This document shows, piece by piece, positions 51,516 through 58,765 of a stretch of 64,000 nt of DNA. The stretch spans positions 1 to 64,000 of the forward strand of contig JAFUDS010000005.1 in assembly GCA_017464305.1 (NCBI GenBank), read 5' to 3'. A model generated the notes under the pieces. That model saw only the letters and a program-made list of their open reading frames with translations, searched no databases and had not been told where the DNA came from. Within the stretch, counting starts at the first letter, position 1; each line of letters starts with the position of its first letter. The stretch comes from Clostridia bacterium (lineage in GTDB: Bacteria > Bacillota > Clostridia > Christensenellales > Aristaeellaceae). The translations under genes were made by a program, and so were the position numbers.

Positions 51516-53081
51516 TCAATCCTCCAGGGCGTTGGTCTGCTTCACCAGCACCTTCTTCTCATAGCAGGAGAAGGCGTTGTCCACGATCTTCCGATCGGGC
51601 TTGGGCGTGATCAGGGAAATAATCGGCACGCACACCAAGCCCACCAGCATGCAGAAGGCGCCGGCATTGATGGGGCTCTGCAGCAGGCCCAGGTTCACGC
51701 TCAGCACCCCCAGGTTGCTCAGCATGTCAATGGTCATGAACACGCAGGAGAACAGGATGTTGATCCAGCAGGCGATGCGGCTGGTGCCCTTCCAATACAG
51801 CCCATACAGGAAGGGGGCCAGGAAGGCACCCGCCATGGCGCCCCAGCTGACGCCCATGGCCTGGGCGATGAAGGCTACCGGGGAGTTCACCTGAATGATG
51901 GCAATGACGGCGGAGATGGCGATGAAGACCACGATCAGCACGCGCATGATCAGCAGCTGCTTCTTCTCGTCCAGATTCTTGATCACATGGCCCTTCAGCA
52001 GATCCAGGGTCACGGTGGAGGAGGAGGTCAGCACCAGGGAGCTCAGGGTGCTCATGGAGGCGGACAGCACCAGGATGATCACCACGGCGATCAGCAGATC
52101 CGGCAGACCGGAGAGCATGGCCGGAATCACCGCGTCGAAGCCACCCACCGGGTTGCCGTTTTCGGCCACGCCCACCACATCGGAGAACAGCCGGCCGAAG
52201 CCGCCCAGGAAATAGCATCCGCCCGCTACGATGGTAGCAAAGATGGTGGAGATAATGGTTCCCTTATGGATATCGCCCTCGCTCTTGATGGCGTAAAACT
52301 TGCCCACCATCTGGGGCAGGCCCCAGGTGCCCAGGCTAGTCAGAATCACCACGCCCAGCAAGCTCAGGGGATCCGGCCCGAAGAAGGAGTTGAAGATGCC
52401 CGGCACGGTGGACACCCGGTCATCCTGGATGGTGGCCAGGCCGTTCAGGGATCCGATGAAGCCGCCGTTCTTGCTCAGCACCGCCGCGATGACCGCCACG
52501 ATACCCACGATCATGATGAGGCCCTGGATAAAGTCGTTAATGGCGGTGGCCATGTATCCGCCGGCGATGACGTAGATCGCCGTCAGCACAGACATCACCA
52601 GCACGCACCAGAAGTAGGGAATGCCAAAGGCCATCTCAAACAGCCGGCTCAGCCCGTTATATAGGGAGGCGGTGTATGGAATCAGGAAAATGAAGATGAC
52701 GATGGAGGCCACGATCTTCAGCGCCTCGGAGCCAAAGCGGCGAGCGAAAAAGTCCGGCATGGTGGCGCTGTGCAGATGCTGGGTCATGATGCGGGTCCGC
52801 CGACCCAGCACTACCCAGGCCAGCAGGGAGCCGAGAAGCGCGTTCCCGATGCCTACCCAAGTGGAAGAAATGCCGAATTTCCAGCCGAACTGCCCGGCAT
52901 AGCCCACGAAAATTACCGCGGAGAAATAGCTGGTGCCATAGGCGAAGGCCGTCAGCCAGGGGCCGACGCTGCGCCCGCCCAGGACGAAGCCGTTGACGTC
53001 TGTGGCGTTTTTCCGGGTGATGAAGCCAATGGAGACCATCACGCCGAAGAAGATGACCAGCAGAATGATTTTGATTGCCAT
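51516..53081 (-). CDS. Sodium:solute symporter (SSS family)
   Basis: A 521-aa transporter with about 13 helices. Typical SSS features are GFVLGGRSVGPWLTAFAYGTS near the first helices, the RRFGSEALKIVAS loop, GGYMATAINDFIQGLIM, and LSASMSTLSSLVLTSSSTVT in helix 8, where Ser/Thr residues form the sodium site. Substrate is not evident; proline, pantothenate and sugar carriers all share this layout. It has its own promoter with a cre-like sequence downstream of the start point, suggesting catabolite control. Confidence 0.92.
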   Translation of the reverse strand: MAIKIILLVIFFGVMVSIGFITRKNATDVNGFVLGGRSVGPWLTAFAYGTSYFSAVIFVGYAGQFGWKFGISSTWVGIGNALLGSLLAWVVLGRRTRIMTQHLHSATMPDFFARRFGSEALKIVASIVIFIFLIPYTASLYNGLSRLFEMAFGIPYFWCVLVMSVLTAIYVIAGGYMATAINDFIQGLIMIVGIVAVIAAVLSKNGGFIGSLNGLATIQDDRVSTVPGIFNSFFGPDPLSLLGVVILTSLGTWGLPQMVGKFYAIKSEGDIHKGTIISTIFATIVAGGCYFLGGFGRLFSDVVGVAENGNPVGGFDAVIPAMLSGLPDLLIAVVIILVLSASMSTLSSLVLTSSSTVTLDLLKGHVIKNLDEKKQLLIMRVLIVVFIAISAVIAIIQVNSPVAFIAQAMGVSWGAMAGAFLAPFLYGLYWKGTSRIACWINILFSCVFMTIDMLSNLGVLSVNLGLLQSPINAGAFCMLVGLVCVPIISLITPKPDRKIVDNAFSCYEKKVLVKQTNALED

Positions 53082-53137
53082 GAATCTCTCTCCCTTATCC
53101 GTATTCTTTCGCGCTTTTAAGCTTTTATGCTTTTATC

Positions 53138-53196
53138 TCTAAAAGCGTTAAAGCGCTTGTGCCGTTTATTTTACTCCCCTCCCGCTTTTCATACAA
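53138..53196 (-). promoter_or_regulatory. Promoter with cre-like operator for the symporter
   Basis: On the minus strand TTGTAT (53196-53191), 17-bp spacer, TAAAAT (53173-53168). TAAAAGCGTTAAAG at 53140-53153 (plus strand) agrees with 11 of 14 positions of the CcpA site pattern, and AAAGCGCTT overlaps it. It lies just after the -10, a position suited to repression. Confidence 0.5.
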
Positions 53197-53233
53197 GAGG
53201 TGAATTGTTCTCTTTTCGTTTTTCTAAGCAATC

Positions 53234-53265
53234 AAAAAGAGAGGCACCCCCGCGAAGCGGAGGTG
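53234..53265 (-). terminator. Terminator of the polysaccharide deacetylase gene
   Basis: On the minus strand CACCTCCGC-TTC-GCGGGGGTG followed by CCTCTCTTTTTG; 70 bp after the deacetylase stop codon. Confidence 0.75.
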
Positions 53266-53334
53266 TGAAAAGAAGCCATGGGTTTATGAAGCAATTCCAA
53301 CGCATCCTGCTGATAGGAAGCGATCAGCCCATCC

Positions 53335-54693
53335 TCAGGTATCATCGCGCTTGGAGGTATCCCCATTCTGGCAGCGATAATACACCGTGTCCGGCTGCAG
53401 CGTCACCCCATCCTTGGCGAAAAGCTCATCGATGGTCAGCAGCAGATAGCCGTTCTCCTCCAGATATTTCACCATCTGGCGGGTGGTTTCCGGCGTGTTG
53501 TCCTTGATGTCGTGGCAGAGGATGATGTCCCCATCCTGAATGGCCTTTTTCACCTTGCTCATGACCTGGGCCGTCGTCCGCCCCCGCCAGTCATAGGTAT
53601 CCAGGCTCCATTGGATATAAGCCCAGCCCACCTTGGCCTTGATCATCTGGGGATACCGGCCACCGGGCACCCGGTCATACCGCACGGGGATGCCGATGGA
53701 TTTGATCATGGCCTGGTTCACCTTCCCCGGCATAGCCCGAAGAGCGGCGCCGGAGGATTTAGTGACATTGCCATGGTGCCAGTTGTGGGAAGCCACCGCG
53801 TGGCCTTCGTCGTTTTCCCGCTGCACCAGATAGCTGTAATCCGCTACCCGGTTGCCGATGACAAAGAAGGTGGCCGTAGCCCCGGTTTCCATCAAGCTGT
53901 TCAGCACCTTGGGGGTATTGGAGCCGCTGGGGCCGTCGTCAAAGGTCAGGGCGCAGGTGTTGTAATAGCTGAGATTATCCGTCTCCAGATAAGCGTCCTC
54001 CGTCATCATATCCTGAATCTGAGGATAAAAGAAGGTCACAGACATCAGGGTATGCTTCCCCTCGTACAGCGCCTCCGCAGGATAATGCAGCACCAGGCTC
54101 ATGCCGTGGAGGGTGAAATCCGCCTGCTCCAGGACCTCCCGGCTGCAAAGGGCTGCCAGCTTATCCTCCTCCGGCTCCTCCTCCGGCCAGAAGGCCAGAA
54201 GGCCTTCCCGCACCTCCTCCGCCAGGAAGGCCCAGGTAGCCTCGTCCTCGTCGAAGATGTCCGAAAGATAAATCCGCTCCCCAGTGGACATATCATAGGT
54301 CCGGGTGGTCATCCGCTGGTCCGTCAGGGCCTGGTGATACTGAGTTCGGGCCTGAATCAGGAAACTGAGCCAGCGATGCCCCGTGCGGCTGTACCGAATC
54401 TCCACATCCAGGCGGCTGTTGCTTTTTCCGGCATTCTTTTGGGCGGGCAGATCCGGCCCCAACTCCTGGGCCCAGGCCTGGGCAATGCCGTTGACCTCCT
54501 CCGTCACACTATCCGCCGCCGTTTCCACCTGCCAAAGCCGGACCACGGATTTATTGCTGTTCACCGTATCCTGATAGCCATTTTGCACCTGATGAAAAGG
54601 AGAGATGGACTCCGCCGCCGCCAGGGAAAGGGCGCAAAGGCAAGCCAGGAAAAGAATGATCCCCAGCCATTTCCGAAATGTTTTATCCGCCAT
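53335..54693 (-). CDS. Polysaccharide deacetylase (CE4, PgdA-like) with DUF3298-like domain
   Basis: A 452-aa exported protein. A signal peptide or N-terminal anchor (WLGIILFLACLCALSLA) is followed by a DUF4163/DUF3298-like domain (about 40-230, RTYDMSTGERIYLSDIF). The NodB domain has TFDDGPS (motif 1), SHNWHHG (metal His pair), RVPGGRYPQM, DTYDWRG, and ILCHDIKDNT. Family members remove N-acetyl groups from peptidoglycan or related glycans, giving lysozyme resistance. The start at 54693 is chosen because the leader then begins properly; the longer frame to 54921 covers the promoter. Confidence 0.9.
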   Translation of the reverse strand: MADKTFRKWLGIILFLACLCALSLAAAESISPFHQVQNGYQDTVNSNKSVVRLWQVETAADSVTEEVNGIAQAWAQELGPDLPAQKNAGKSNSRLDVEIRYSRTGHRWLSFLIQARTQYHQALTDQRMTTRTYDMSTGERIYLSDIFDEDEATWAFLAEEVREGLLAFWPEEEPEEDKLAALCSREVLEQADFTLHGMSLVLHYPAEALYEGKHTLMSVTFFYPQIQDMMTEDAYLETDNLSYYNTCALTFDDGPSGSNTPKVLNSLMETGATATFFVIGNRVADYSYLVQRENDEGHAVASHNWHHGNVTKSSGAALRAMPGKVNQAMIKSIGIPVRYDRVPGGRYPQMIKAKVGWAYIQWSLDTYDWRGRTTAQVMSKVKKAIQDGDIILCHDIKDNTPETTRQMVKYLEENGYLLLTIDELFAKDGVTLQPDTVYYRCQNGDTSKRDDT

Positions 54694-54747
54694 TGCCGCG
54701 CCTCCTGCTTTCCGTCGCTTCTTCCCTCTCCCGCGCCTCCGGCCCCC

Positions 54748-54776
54748 ATTATAGCCCGAACCCGGCAGAAAAGCAA
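54748..54776 (-). promoter_or_regulatory. Promoter of the deacetylase gene
   Basis: On the minus strand TTGCTT (54776-54771), 17-bp spacer, perfect TATAAT (54753-54748), 55 bp before the start codon. Confidence 0.72.
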
Positions 54777-54788
54777 TTTCCCGCCTGA

Positions 54789-55310
54789 TTATCGAACATA
54801 GGCCCGCATGGGCGCTTCCTCCCGCAGGATGCGATCCACCTCCATCAGCCCCCAGCGCCGCAGCTTGTAGAGATATCGCAGGCTGTATCCGCTGCGCTCC
54901 GCCGCGGCCCGAGCGGTACATCCGTTCAGGTACAGATCATCCAGAATCAGCGCCACCTCCGGGTTCTCTATCCGATCCAACACGGCCCAGATTTCGTTTT
55001 TCAAATTCACCAGATGATCCACCTCCCGGTCGATCTCCTGGTCCAGATCCATCATCCGATCCCGAGCGGCCATGCGGCTATCATCCGCCCCGCTGCCCGG
55101 CCGGGCAAAGGGATCCCCCGTGATGCGCAAAGAAAGATCCCGCAGCTGGGCGCGAAAGCGCAGCTTTTGATCTATCCGCTGATCCAGCCGCCGAACCTGG
55201 GACAGATAGCTATCCGCCCGGGCCAGGGCCGCCTCTTCCCATTGCGCCGCCAGCGCCTGATCCTCCCGGCTCAAGGGACTCGCCGCCTCCCTGCGAAGCG
55301 CCTCACTCAT
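54789..55310 (-). CDS. DUF1492-like phage-type regulatory protein
   Basis: A 173-aa protein: helical coiled-coil-prone first half (LSQVRRLDQRIDQKLRFRAQL) and a C-terminal helix-turn-helix resembling sigma region 4 (LYLNGCTARAAAERSGYSLRYLYKLRRWGL). This pattern is typical of DUF1492/ArpU-like proteins that control late genes in Firmicute phages. The ATG at 55310 has GAGGAG upstream; its promoter is near consensus. No other phage structural gene is present, so it is an orphan or recruited regulator, divergent from the XRE-ImmA pair. Confidence 0.75.
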   Translation of the reverse strand: MSEALRREAASPLSREDQALAAQWEEAALARADSYLSQVRRLDQRIDQKLRFRAQLRDLSLRITGDPFARPGSGADDSRMAARDRMMDLDQEIDREVDHLVNLKNEIWAVLDRIENPEVALILDDLYLNGCTARAAAERSGYSLRYLYKLRRWGLMEVDRILREEAPMRAYVR

Positions 55311-55337
55311 CCGGAAACCACTCCTCTCTCCTTCGAT

Positions 55338-55394
55338 AGCACAAAATTTTTGTGCTTTAGGCGCATTATACTGGAATGAATTCTGGTTTGTCAA
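55338..55394 (-). promoter_or_regulatory. Consensus promoter with palindromic operator for DUF1492-like gene
   Basis: On the minus strand TTGACA (55394-55389), 18-bp spacer, TATAAT (55370-55365). AGCACAAA-ATT-TTTGTGCT (55338-55356), an 8-bp inverted repeat, lies just downstream of the -10 at the likely start point, a position fit for repression by one of the adjacent XRE proteins. Confidence 0.72.
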
Positions 55395-55464
55395 GCTGCA
55401 TTTTTTTAATTTTTTAAAATTATTATTCCCTATATTTCAATATTACTTGAATTTTCTCCCCTTT

Positions 55465-55502
55465 TATGATAGAATCCCCAAAGAACAATTATTTTGTTCT
55501 TT
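55465..55502 (+). promoter_or_regulatory. -10 region and palindromic operator for XRE-ImmA pair
   Basis: TATGAT (55465-55470) is followed by the perfect inverted repeat AAAGAACAA-TTATT-TTGTTCTTT (55480-55502), directly before the AAAAGGAGG ribosome binding site. The -35 is unclear. The palindrome differs from the one on the divergent side, so two repressors or two specificities may be involved. Confidence 0.65.
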
Positions 55503-55522
55503 CTCGAAAAGGAGGCATTTCC

Positions 55523-55867
55523 ATGGAGCAAATCTTTGGAGATCGGCTGCGGATGATTCGAAAGCGGCGAGGGATGACGCAGAGCGCCCTGGCCCAGGCC
55601 CTGGGGGTCACGGTGCAAACCGTGGTCCGCTATGAGAGCCTCCGCCTGGAGGAGCTCCGGCCCGGCCGGCTGGAGGCCATCGCCGCCGCCCTGGATGTTT
55701 CGCCCCAGGAACTTTCCGGCGCCGGATGGGATCCGGTGGAGGACGAAATCCAGGTCCTGACTCGCGGCCTGCGGAATATGGACCCCGCCCAGCGGGAAAA
55801 TCTGATTCAGCTCATGATGCCCTTCGTTCTGCAGTATCAAAAAAAGGAGGCGGTGGATCATGGCTGA
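55523..55867 (+). CDS. XRE-family transcriptional regulator
   Basis: A 114-aa protein with an N-terminal helix-turn-helix (RLRMIRKRRGMTQSALAQAL, recognition part VQTVVRYESLRLEEL) and a short helical C-terminus (NMDPAQRENLIQLMM). The ATG at 55523 follows AAAAGGAGG. Its stop overlaps the start of the ImmA/IrrE-like gene by 8 nt. The pair resembles the repressor-antirepressor modules of ICEs and phages, where the metalloprotease cleaves the repressor to induce the element. Confidence 0.9.
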   Translation: MEQIFGDRLRMIRKRRGMTQSALAQALGVTVQTVVRYESLRLEELRPGRLEAIAAALDVSPQELSGAGWDPVEDEIQVLTRGLRNMDPAQRENLIQLMMPFVLQYQKKEAVDHG

Positions 55868-56690
55868 TCGTCTCCCCCCGCCGGAGGAGGAGCGCCGGGG
55901 CCCCGCGGTTCGCCTGGCTTGCCAGGTGCTGATCTCCGCCGAGGTGCGTTTCCTCCCGCCGGATCCCTTCGCCCTGGCGCGGGATCTTGGGTTTCATCTG
56001 CTCTCCCTCTCTGCCATCGCTGAAGAGCTGCAGCAGAATCCGGATCATTATATCCGCCACACCGTGGGGGAGGAGGCCTTTACCCTCTCCCTCGGGGAAC
56101 AAAAGCTCATCATCTATAATGACACCGTCCGTTCCCCAGAGCGGATCCGCTTTTCTATTTTTCACGAATTTGGCCATTTGCTCCTGCGGCATTTTGACTG
56201 CTGGAATCTGGCCCGCCTCTCCCCGGATCAAGCCCGGGCCCTGGAGGACGAGGCCAACACCTTTGCGCGGAATTTTCTGTGTCCCCCGCCGATTCTGGAT
56301 CTGGTACGGGGGGATCGGGCGGATCCCAAGCTTGCCGCCCTCTTCTGCATGAGCCAGCGGGCCTGGTCCGCCCGGCTGCGGACCATGGCCATCGATCGGC
56401 GATACATCGATCAGCCCCTGGCCGATCAGCTGCGGGATCAATTCCGCCCCTATATGTTCGGCCGCCGATGCCGGGATTGCGGCCACGTCTTTATCGATGA
56501 ATTCCGCCAGGACCGATGCCCTCAATGCGGTTGCCGCTATCTATCCTGGAACCCCTTGATGGAATCCCGGTTGCAAGCCGCCGCCCATCAACACGTGGCC
56601 GGCACCCGGGCGGAAGATATCAAGCCCGCCTTGGGGGCCGCCGCGCCGGATTTGACCCGGTACTGGGAGCTGCTGCGCCAAGAGCAATAA
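55860..56690 (+). CDS. ImmA/IrrE-type metalloprotease with C-terminal zinc ribbon
   Basis: A 276-aa protein. The central zinc-protease motif is FHEFGHLLL (HExxH) with a downstream acidic helix EDEANTFARNFL that supplies the third ligand. The C-terminal part has CRDCGHVF and CPQCGCRYL, a four-cysteine zinc ribbon not present in minimal ImmA proteins. ImmA cleaves the paired XRE repressor on a stress signal. Start and promoter are shared with the XRE gene (8-nt overlap). The ribbon may bind DNA or the repressor. Confidence 0.9.
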   Translation: MADRLPPPEEERRGPAVRLACQVLISAEVRFLPPDPFALARDLGFHLLSLSAIAEELQQNPDHYIRHTVGEEAFTLSLGEQKLIIYNDTVRSPERIRFSIFHEFGHLLLRHFDCWNLARLSPDQARALEDEANTFARNFLCPPPILDLVRGDRADPKLAALFCMSQRAWSARLRTMAIDRRYIDQPLADQLRDQFRPYMFGRRCRDCGHVFIDEFRQDRCPQCGCRYLSWNPLMESRLQAAAHQHVAGTRAEDIKPALGAAAPDLTRYWELLRQEQ

Positions 56691-56847
56691 TCTTCGATGA
56701 TCCCCCCATTGCATGACAAACTCTACATTTCACGCGCCAGAATGGTATAAGTTTCTTGTGCCTTTTTGGCGCGTTTGTCGAATTTTCTTCTTCCTTTTTA
56801 CCGCACCTTCCAAATCATAGTATATTTTTATGAGAAGGTGAAAAGAA
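56691..56847 (+). promoter_or_regulatory. Upstream region of second XRE gene with nested inverted repeats
   Basis: GACAAAC (56715-56721) pairs with GTTTGTC (56773-56779), and inside it CGCGCCA (56733-56739) pairs with TGGCGCG (56767-56773). A candidate promoter is TTTACC (56797-56802), 18-bp spacer, TATATT (56821-56826), ending close to the AGAAGGTG ribosome binding site. Confidence 0.45.
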
Positions 56848-57150
56848 ATGATCGGTGAACGGTTGAAGGAAATCCGGAAGGATCGGGGAGACACCCAGGC
56901 CGCCATGGCCCGGAAGCTGCATGTGGCTTTGAGCACGGTGAAATCCTGGGAGGGGGAGCGCAGCTCTCCCGACCATGCCACGCTAGTGGAAATCTGCCGG
57001 ATGTACGATGTCTCCGCGGATTTCCTCCTGGGCTTGACGGATGAGGACCCCCTGTTCCTGTCCCATGCCCATCCCCAACTTTCCCCGGAAAACCAGCAGC
57101 AGATGCGGCTTTTCGAAGGATATCTGGTCTATCTGGAGCAAAATAAGTAA
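56848..57150 (+). CDS. XRE-family transcriptional regulator (short)
   Basis: A 100-aa protein made mainly of one helix-turn-helix domain (RLKEIRKDRGDTQAAMARKL, recognition part LSTVKSWEGERSSPDHATL) followed by LVEICRMYDVSADFLLGLTD, a typical closing helix of SinR/HipB-like regulators. It may regulate the neighbouring XRE-ImmA or DUF1492-like genes; no partner toxin gene is adjacent. Confidence 0.9.
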   Translation: MIGERLKEIRKDRGDTQAAMARKLHVALSTVKSWEGERSSPDHATLVEICRMYDVSADFLLGLTDEDPLFLSHAHPQLSPENQQQMRLFEGYLVYLEQNK

Positions 57151-57166
57151 CAAAACCTGAAATACA

Positions 57167-57207
57167 GGAAGGGCGCCTCCCCCAGGGAAAGGCGCCCTTC
57201 CTTTTTT
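57167..57207. terminator. Terminator between XRE and GerMN genes
   Basis: GGAAGGGCGCC (57167-57177) pairs perfectly with GGCGCCCTTCC (57191-57201), followed by TTTTTT. It serves the XRE gene; its T-run touches the last codon of the convergent GerMN gene. Confidence 0.9.
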
Positions 57208-58765
57208 ATCCAAAGCTCTCCTCACAAAGTCCCGTGTTCATGTCGAAATACCCCGCCCAGTAAATGACCCCGGCGATGGATTCCACCTGCTCCCCCTCGA
57301 AGAAGAAGCACACCCGCCGGGCCCCAGTGTTTTCGCAAAGGGTGTTCACCATGCTGTAGCATAGCAGGGTTTCTCCTTCTCGGCCCCAGGCCTGAATTTC
57401 CGCCCGGAAGCTTTCGCTCAGGTTCACCAGCAGCACATCCCCCTCCTGGGAGATGCCCAAAATATCCTCCTCTCCCACCAGCTCCGGCAACGGGGCCTCC
57501 AGTCCCTCCGCCCGTTCCCGGGCACCAGGGCCATCCATCAGGGCAGCCAGCTGTTCCCTCGGGCTATCCGCCAATTCCCGGTCCACGCTCTTTTCTACCG
57601 GGGCCAGCATGCCCCCCCGGGCAAAATAAACCGTCGTCCGGCCCATCAGAAAGGGCTCAAACAATTCCCGGCGAAACAGTCCACCCAGCACGGGCACCGT
57701 GCCAAATTTCTCGCTGGACACCGTGGTCAGGGGCCGGTCTCCAATCCGGATAGCCACCCCCGCCATGCCAGGGATGAAGGTGGTCAGGCTGTAGCAAATG
57801 GCCGCGGCCATGCAGGCCTCGTCCACCCCCGCCTCCTCCCAGGCGGCCTCCGTCCCCTCCCGAAAGGTCAGGGTGATCATCCGTCCCCCATCCGCCAGGT
57901 CGCTGGGCAAGGGATCGTAGGCCAGCATGCTCATCAGGTCCGGCAGATCCGGCACCCCCGTCAGGTACATGGCCCCATGGCTCAGGTTATCCAGAATAGT
58001 TTTCGCCATCTGCTGGGGCGTTTGCCCCTCAAAGTTCATCGTCCGGTTTTCGCAGGAAACCCCCTGGCCATTTTCCAGTGGATAGTACAGCGTCAGATAG
58101 GAGGTCAGGGGAGTATCCGCCGCGTTCTGTCCCACAGGGACCCGCTTCGCTTCCATCTGCTCCCATAGCACGGGCAGGTTCTCCCCTGGATGGGAGATCA
58201 GGCTGCCCATGGGCAGGCTGCCGGTGGTGTCCAGGCCCACGCTGCGCCCCGCCACCAGTACATTGACGCATCGCACCGTGTCAATTTCGCACAGGGTGGC
58301 CGCCAGGGCCAGGCTCAGAGTATAGAAGGCGCGATAGCTCAACCCCAAGGCAGCGGAGCCCAGGTTCACCGTCGCCACGCCGCCGCTGAATTCCACAGGG
58401 TTTTCCCCGTAGAGGGTCAGCTCCGTTTCACCCCCCAGGGCGTCCACCTGGTTGTTGCTGGGAAAGGTCAGCAGCTCCCGAACAATGGCCTCCAGCATCT
58501 CCGTTCGCAGGATGCCGGGCACGGAGGGCACATGCTGAGCCACCAGGTTCAGCCCGTTTTTCCCGGGCAGGTAGAGGGTCCAGAGCCCTTCCTCCCCGGA
58601 CCGATGATCTCCGTCCGGCGCCTCCCCTTCCACCGCGGCCGGTGCCAGGGTGGGCAGGCTGGGATCCACGTCCTTCCCCGGCCCGGCGGCACAGCCTGTC
58701 AAAGTCAGCATCATCAGCGTCATCATCAGGCATAGCCCGTTTCTTCCCTTCATGATTCCTTTCAT
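57206..58765 (-). CDS. GerMN-domain lipoprotein
   Basis: A 519-aa lipoprotein: leader MMTLMMLTLTGC with lipobox LTGC (Cys25), then two GerMN (sporulation/germination) domains, about residues 60-200 and 230-365, and a third related C-terminal segment from about 385 (TTVYFARGGMLAPVEKSV). GerMN domains occur in GerM and in LpqB, the lipoprotein partner of the actinobacterial MtrAB two-component system. Here too the gene is the third in an operon with a regulator and kinase (ATGA overlap with the kinase stop), so a sensory or accessory role to that kinase at the cell surface is likely. The start may instead be the ATG at 58753, closer to AAAGGAA. Confidence 0.87.
   Translation of the reverse strand: MKGIMKGRNGLCLMMTLMMLTLTGCAAGPGKDVDPSLPTLAPAAVEGEAPDGDHRSGEEGLWTLYLPGKNGLNLVAQHVPSVPGILRTEMLEAIVRELLTFPSNNQVDALGGETELTLYGENPVEFSGGVATVNLGSAALGLSYRAFYTLSLALAATLCEIDTVRCVNVLVAGRSVGLDTTGSLPMGSLISHPGENLPVLWEQMEAKRVPVGQNAADTPLTSYLTLYYPLENGQGVSCENRTMNFEGQTPQQMAKTILDNLSHGAMYLTGVPDLPDLMSMLAYDPLPSDLADGGRMITLTFREGTEAAWEEAGVDEACMAAAICYSLTTFIPGMAGVAIRIGDRPLTTVSSEKFGTVPVLGGLFRRELFEPFLMGRTTVYFARGGMLAPVEKSVDRELADSPREQLAALMDGPGARERAEGLEAPLPELVGEEDILGISQEGDVLLVNLSESFRAEIQAWGREGETLLCYSMVNTLCENTGARRVCFFFEGEQVESIAGVIYWAGYFDMNTGLCEESFG

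Noticed and set aside
54789-57150. Prophage or integrative element
   Set aside because: Only regulatory genes are present; no integrase, structural, replication or attachment-site evidence was seen.
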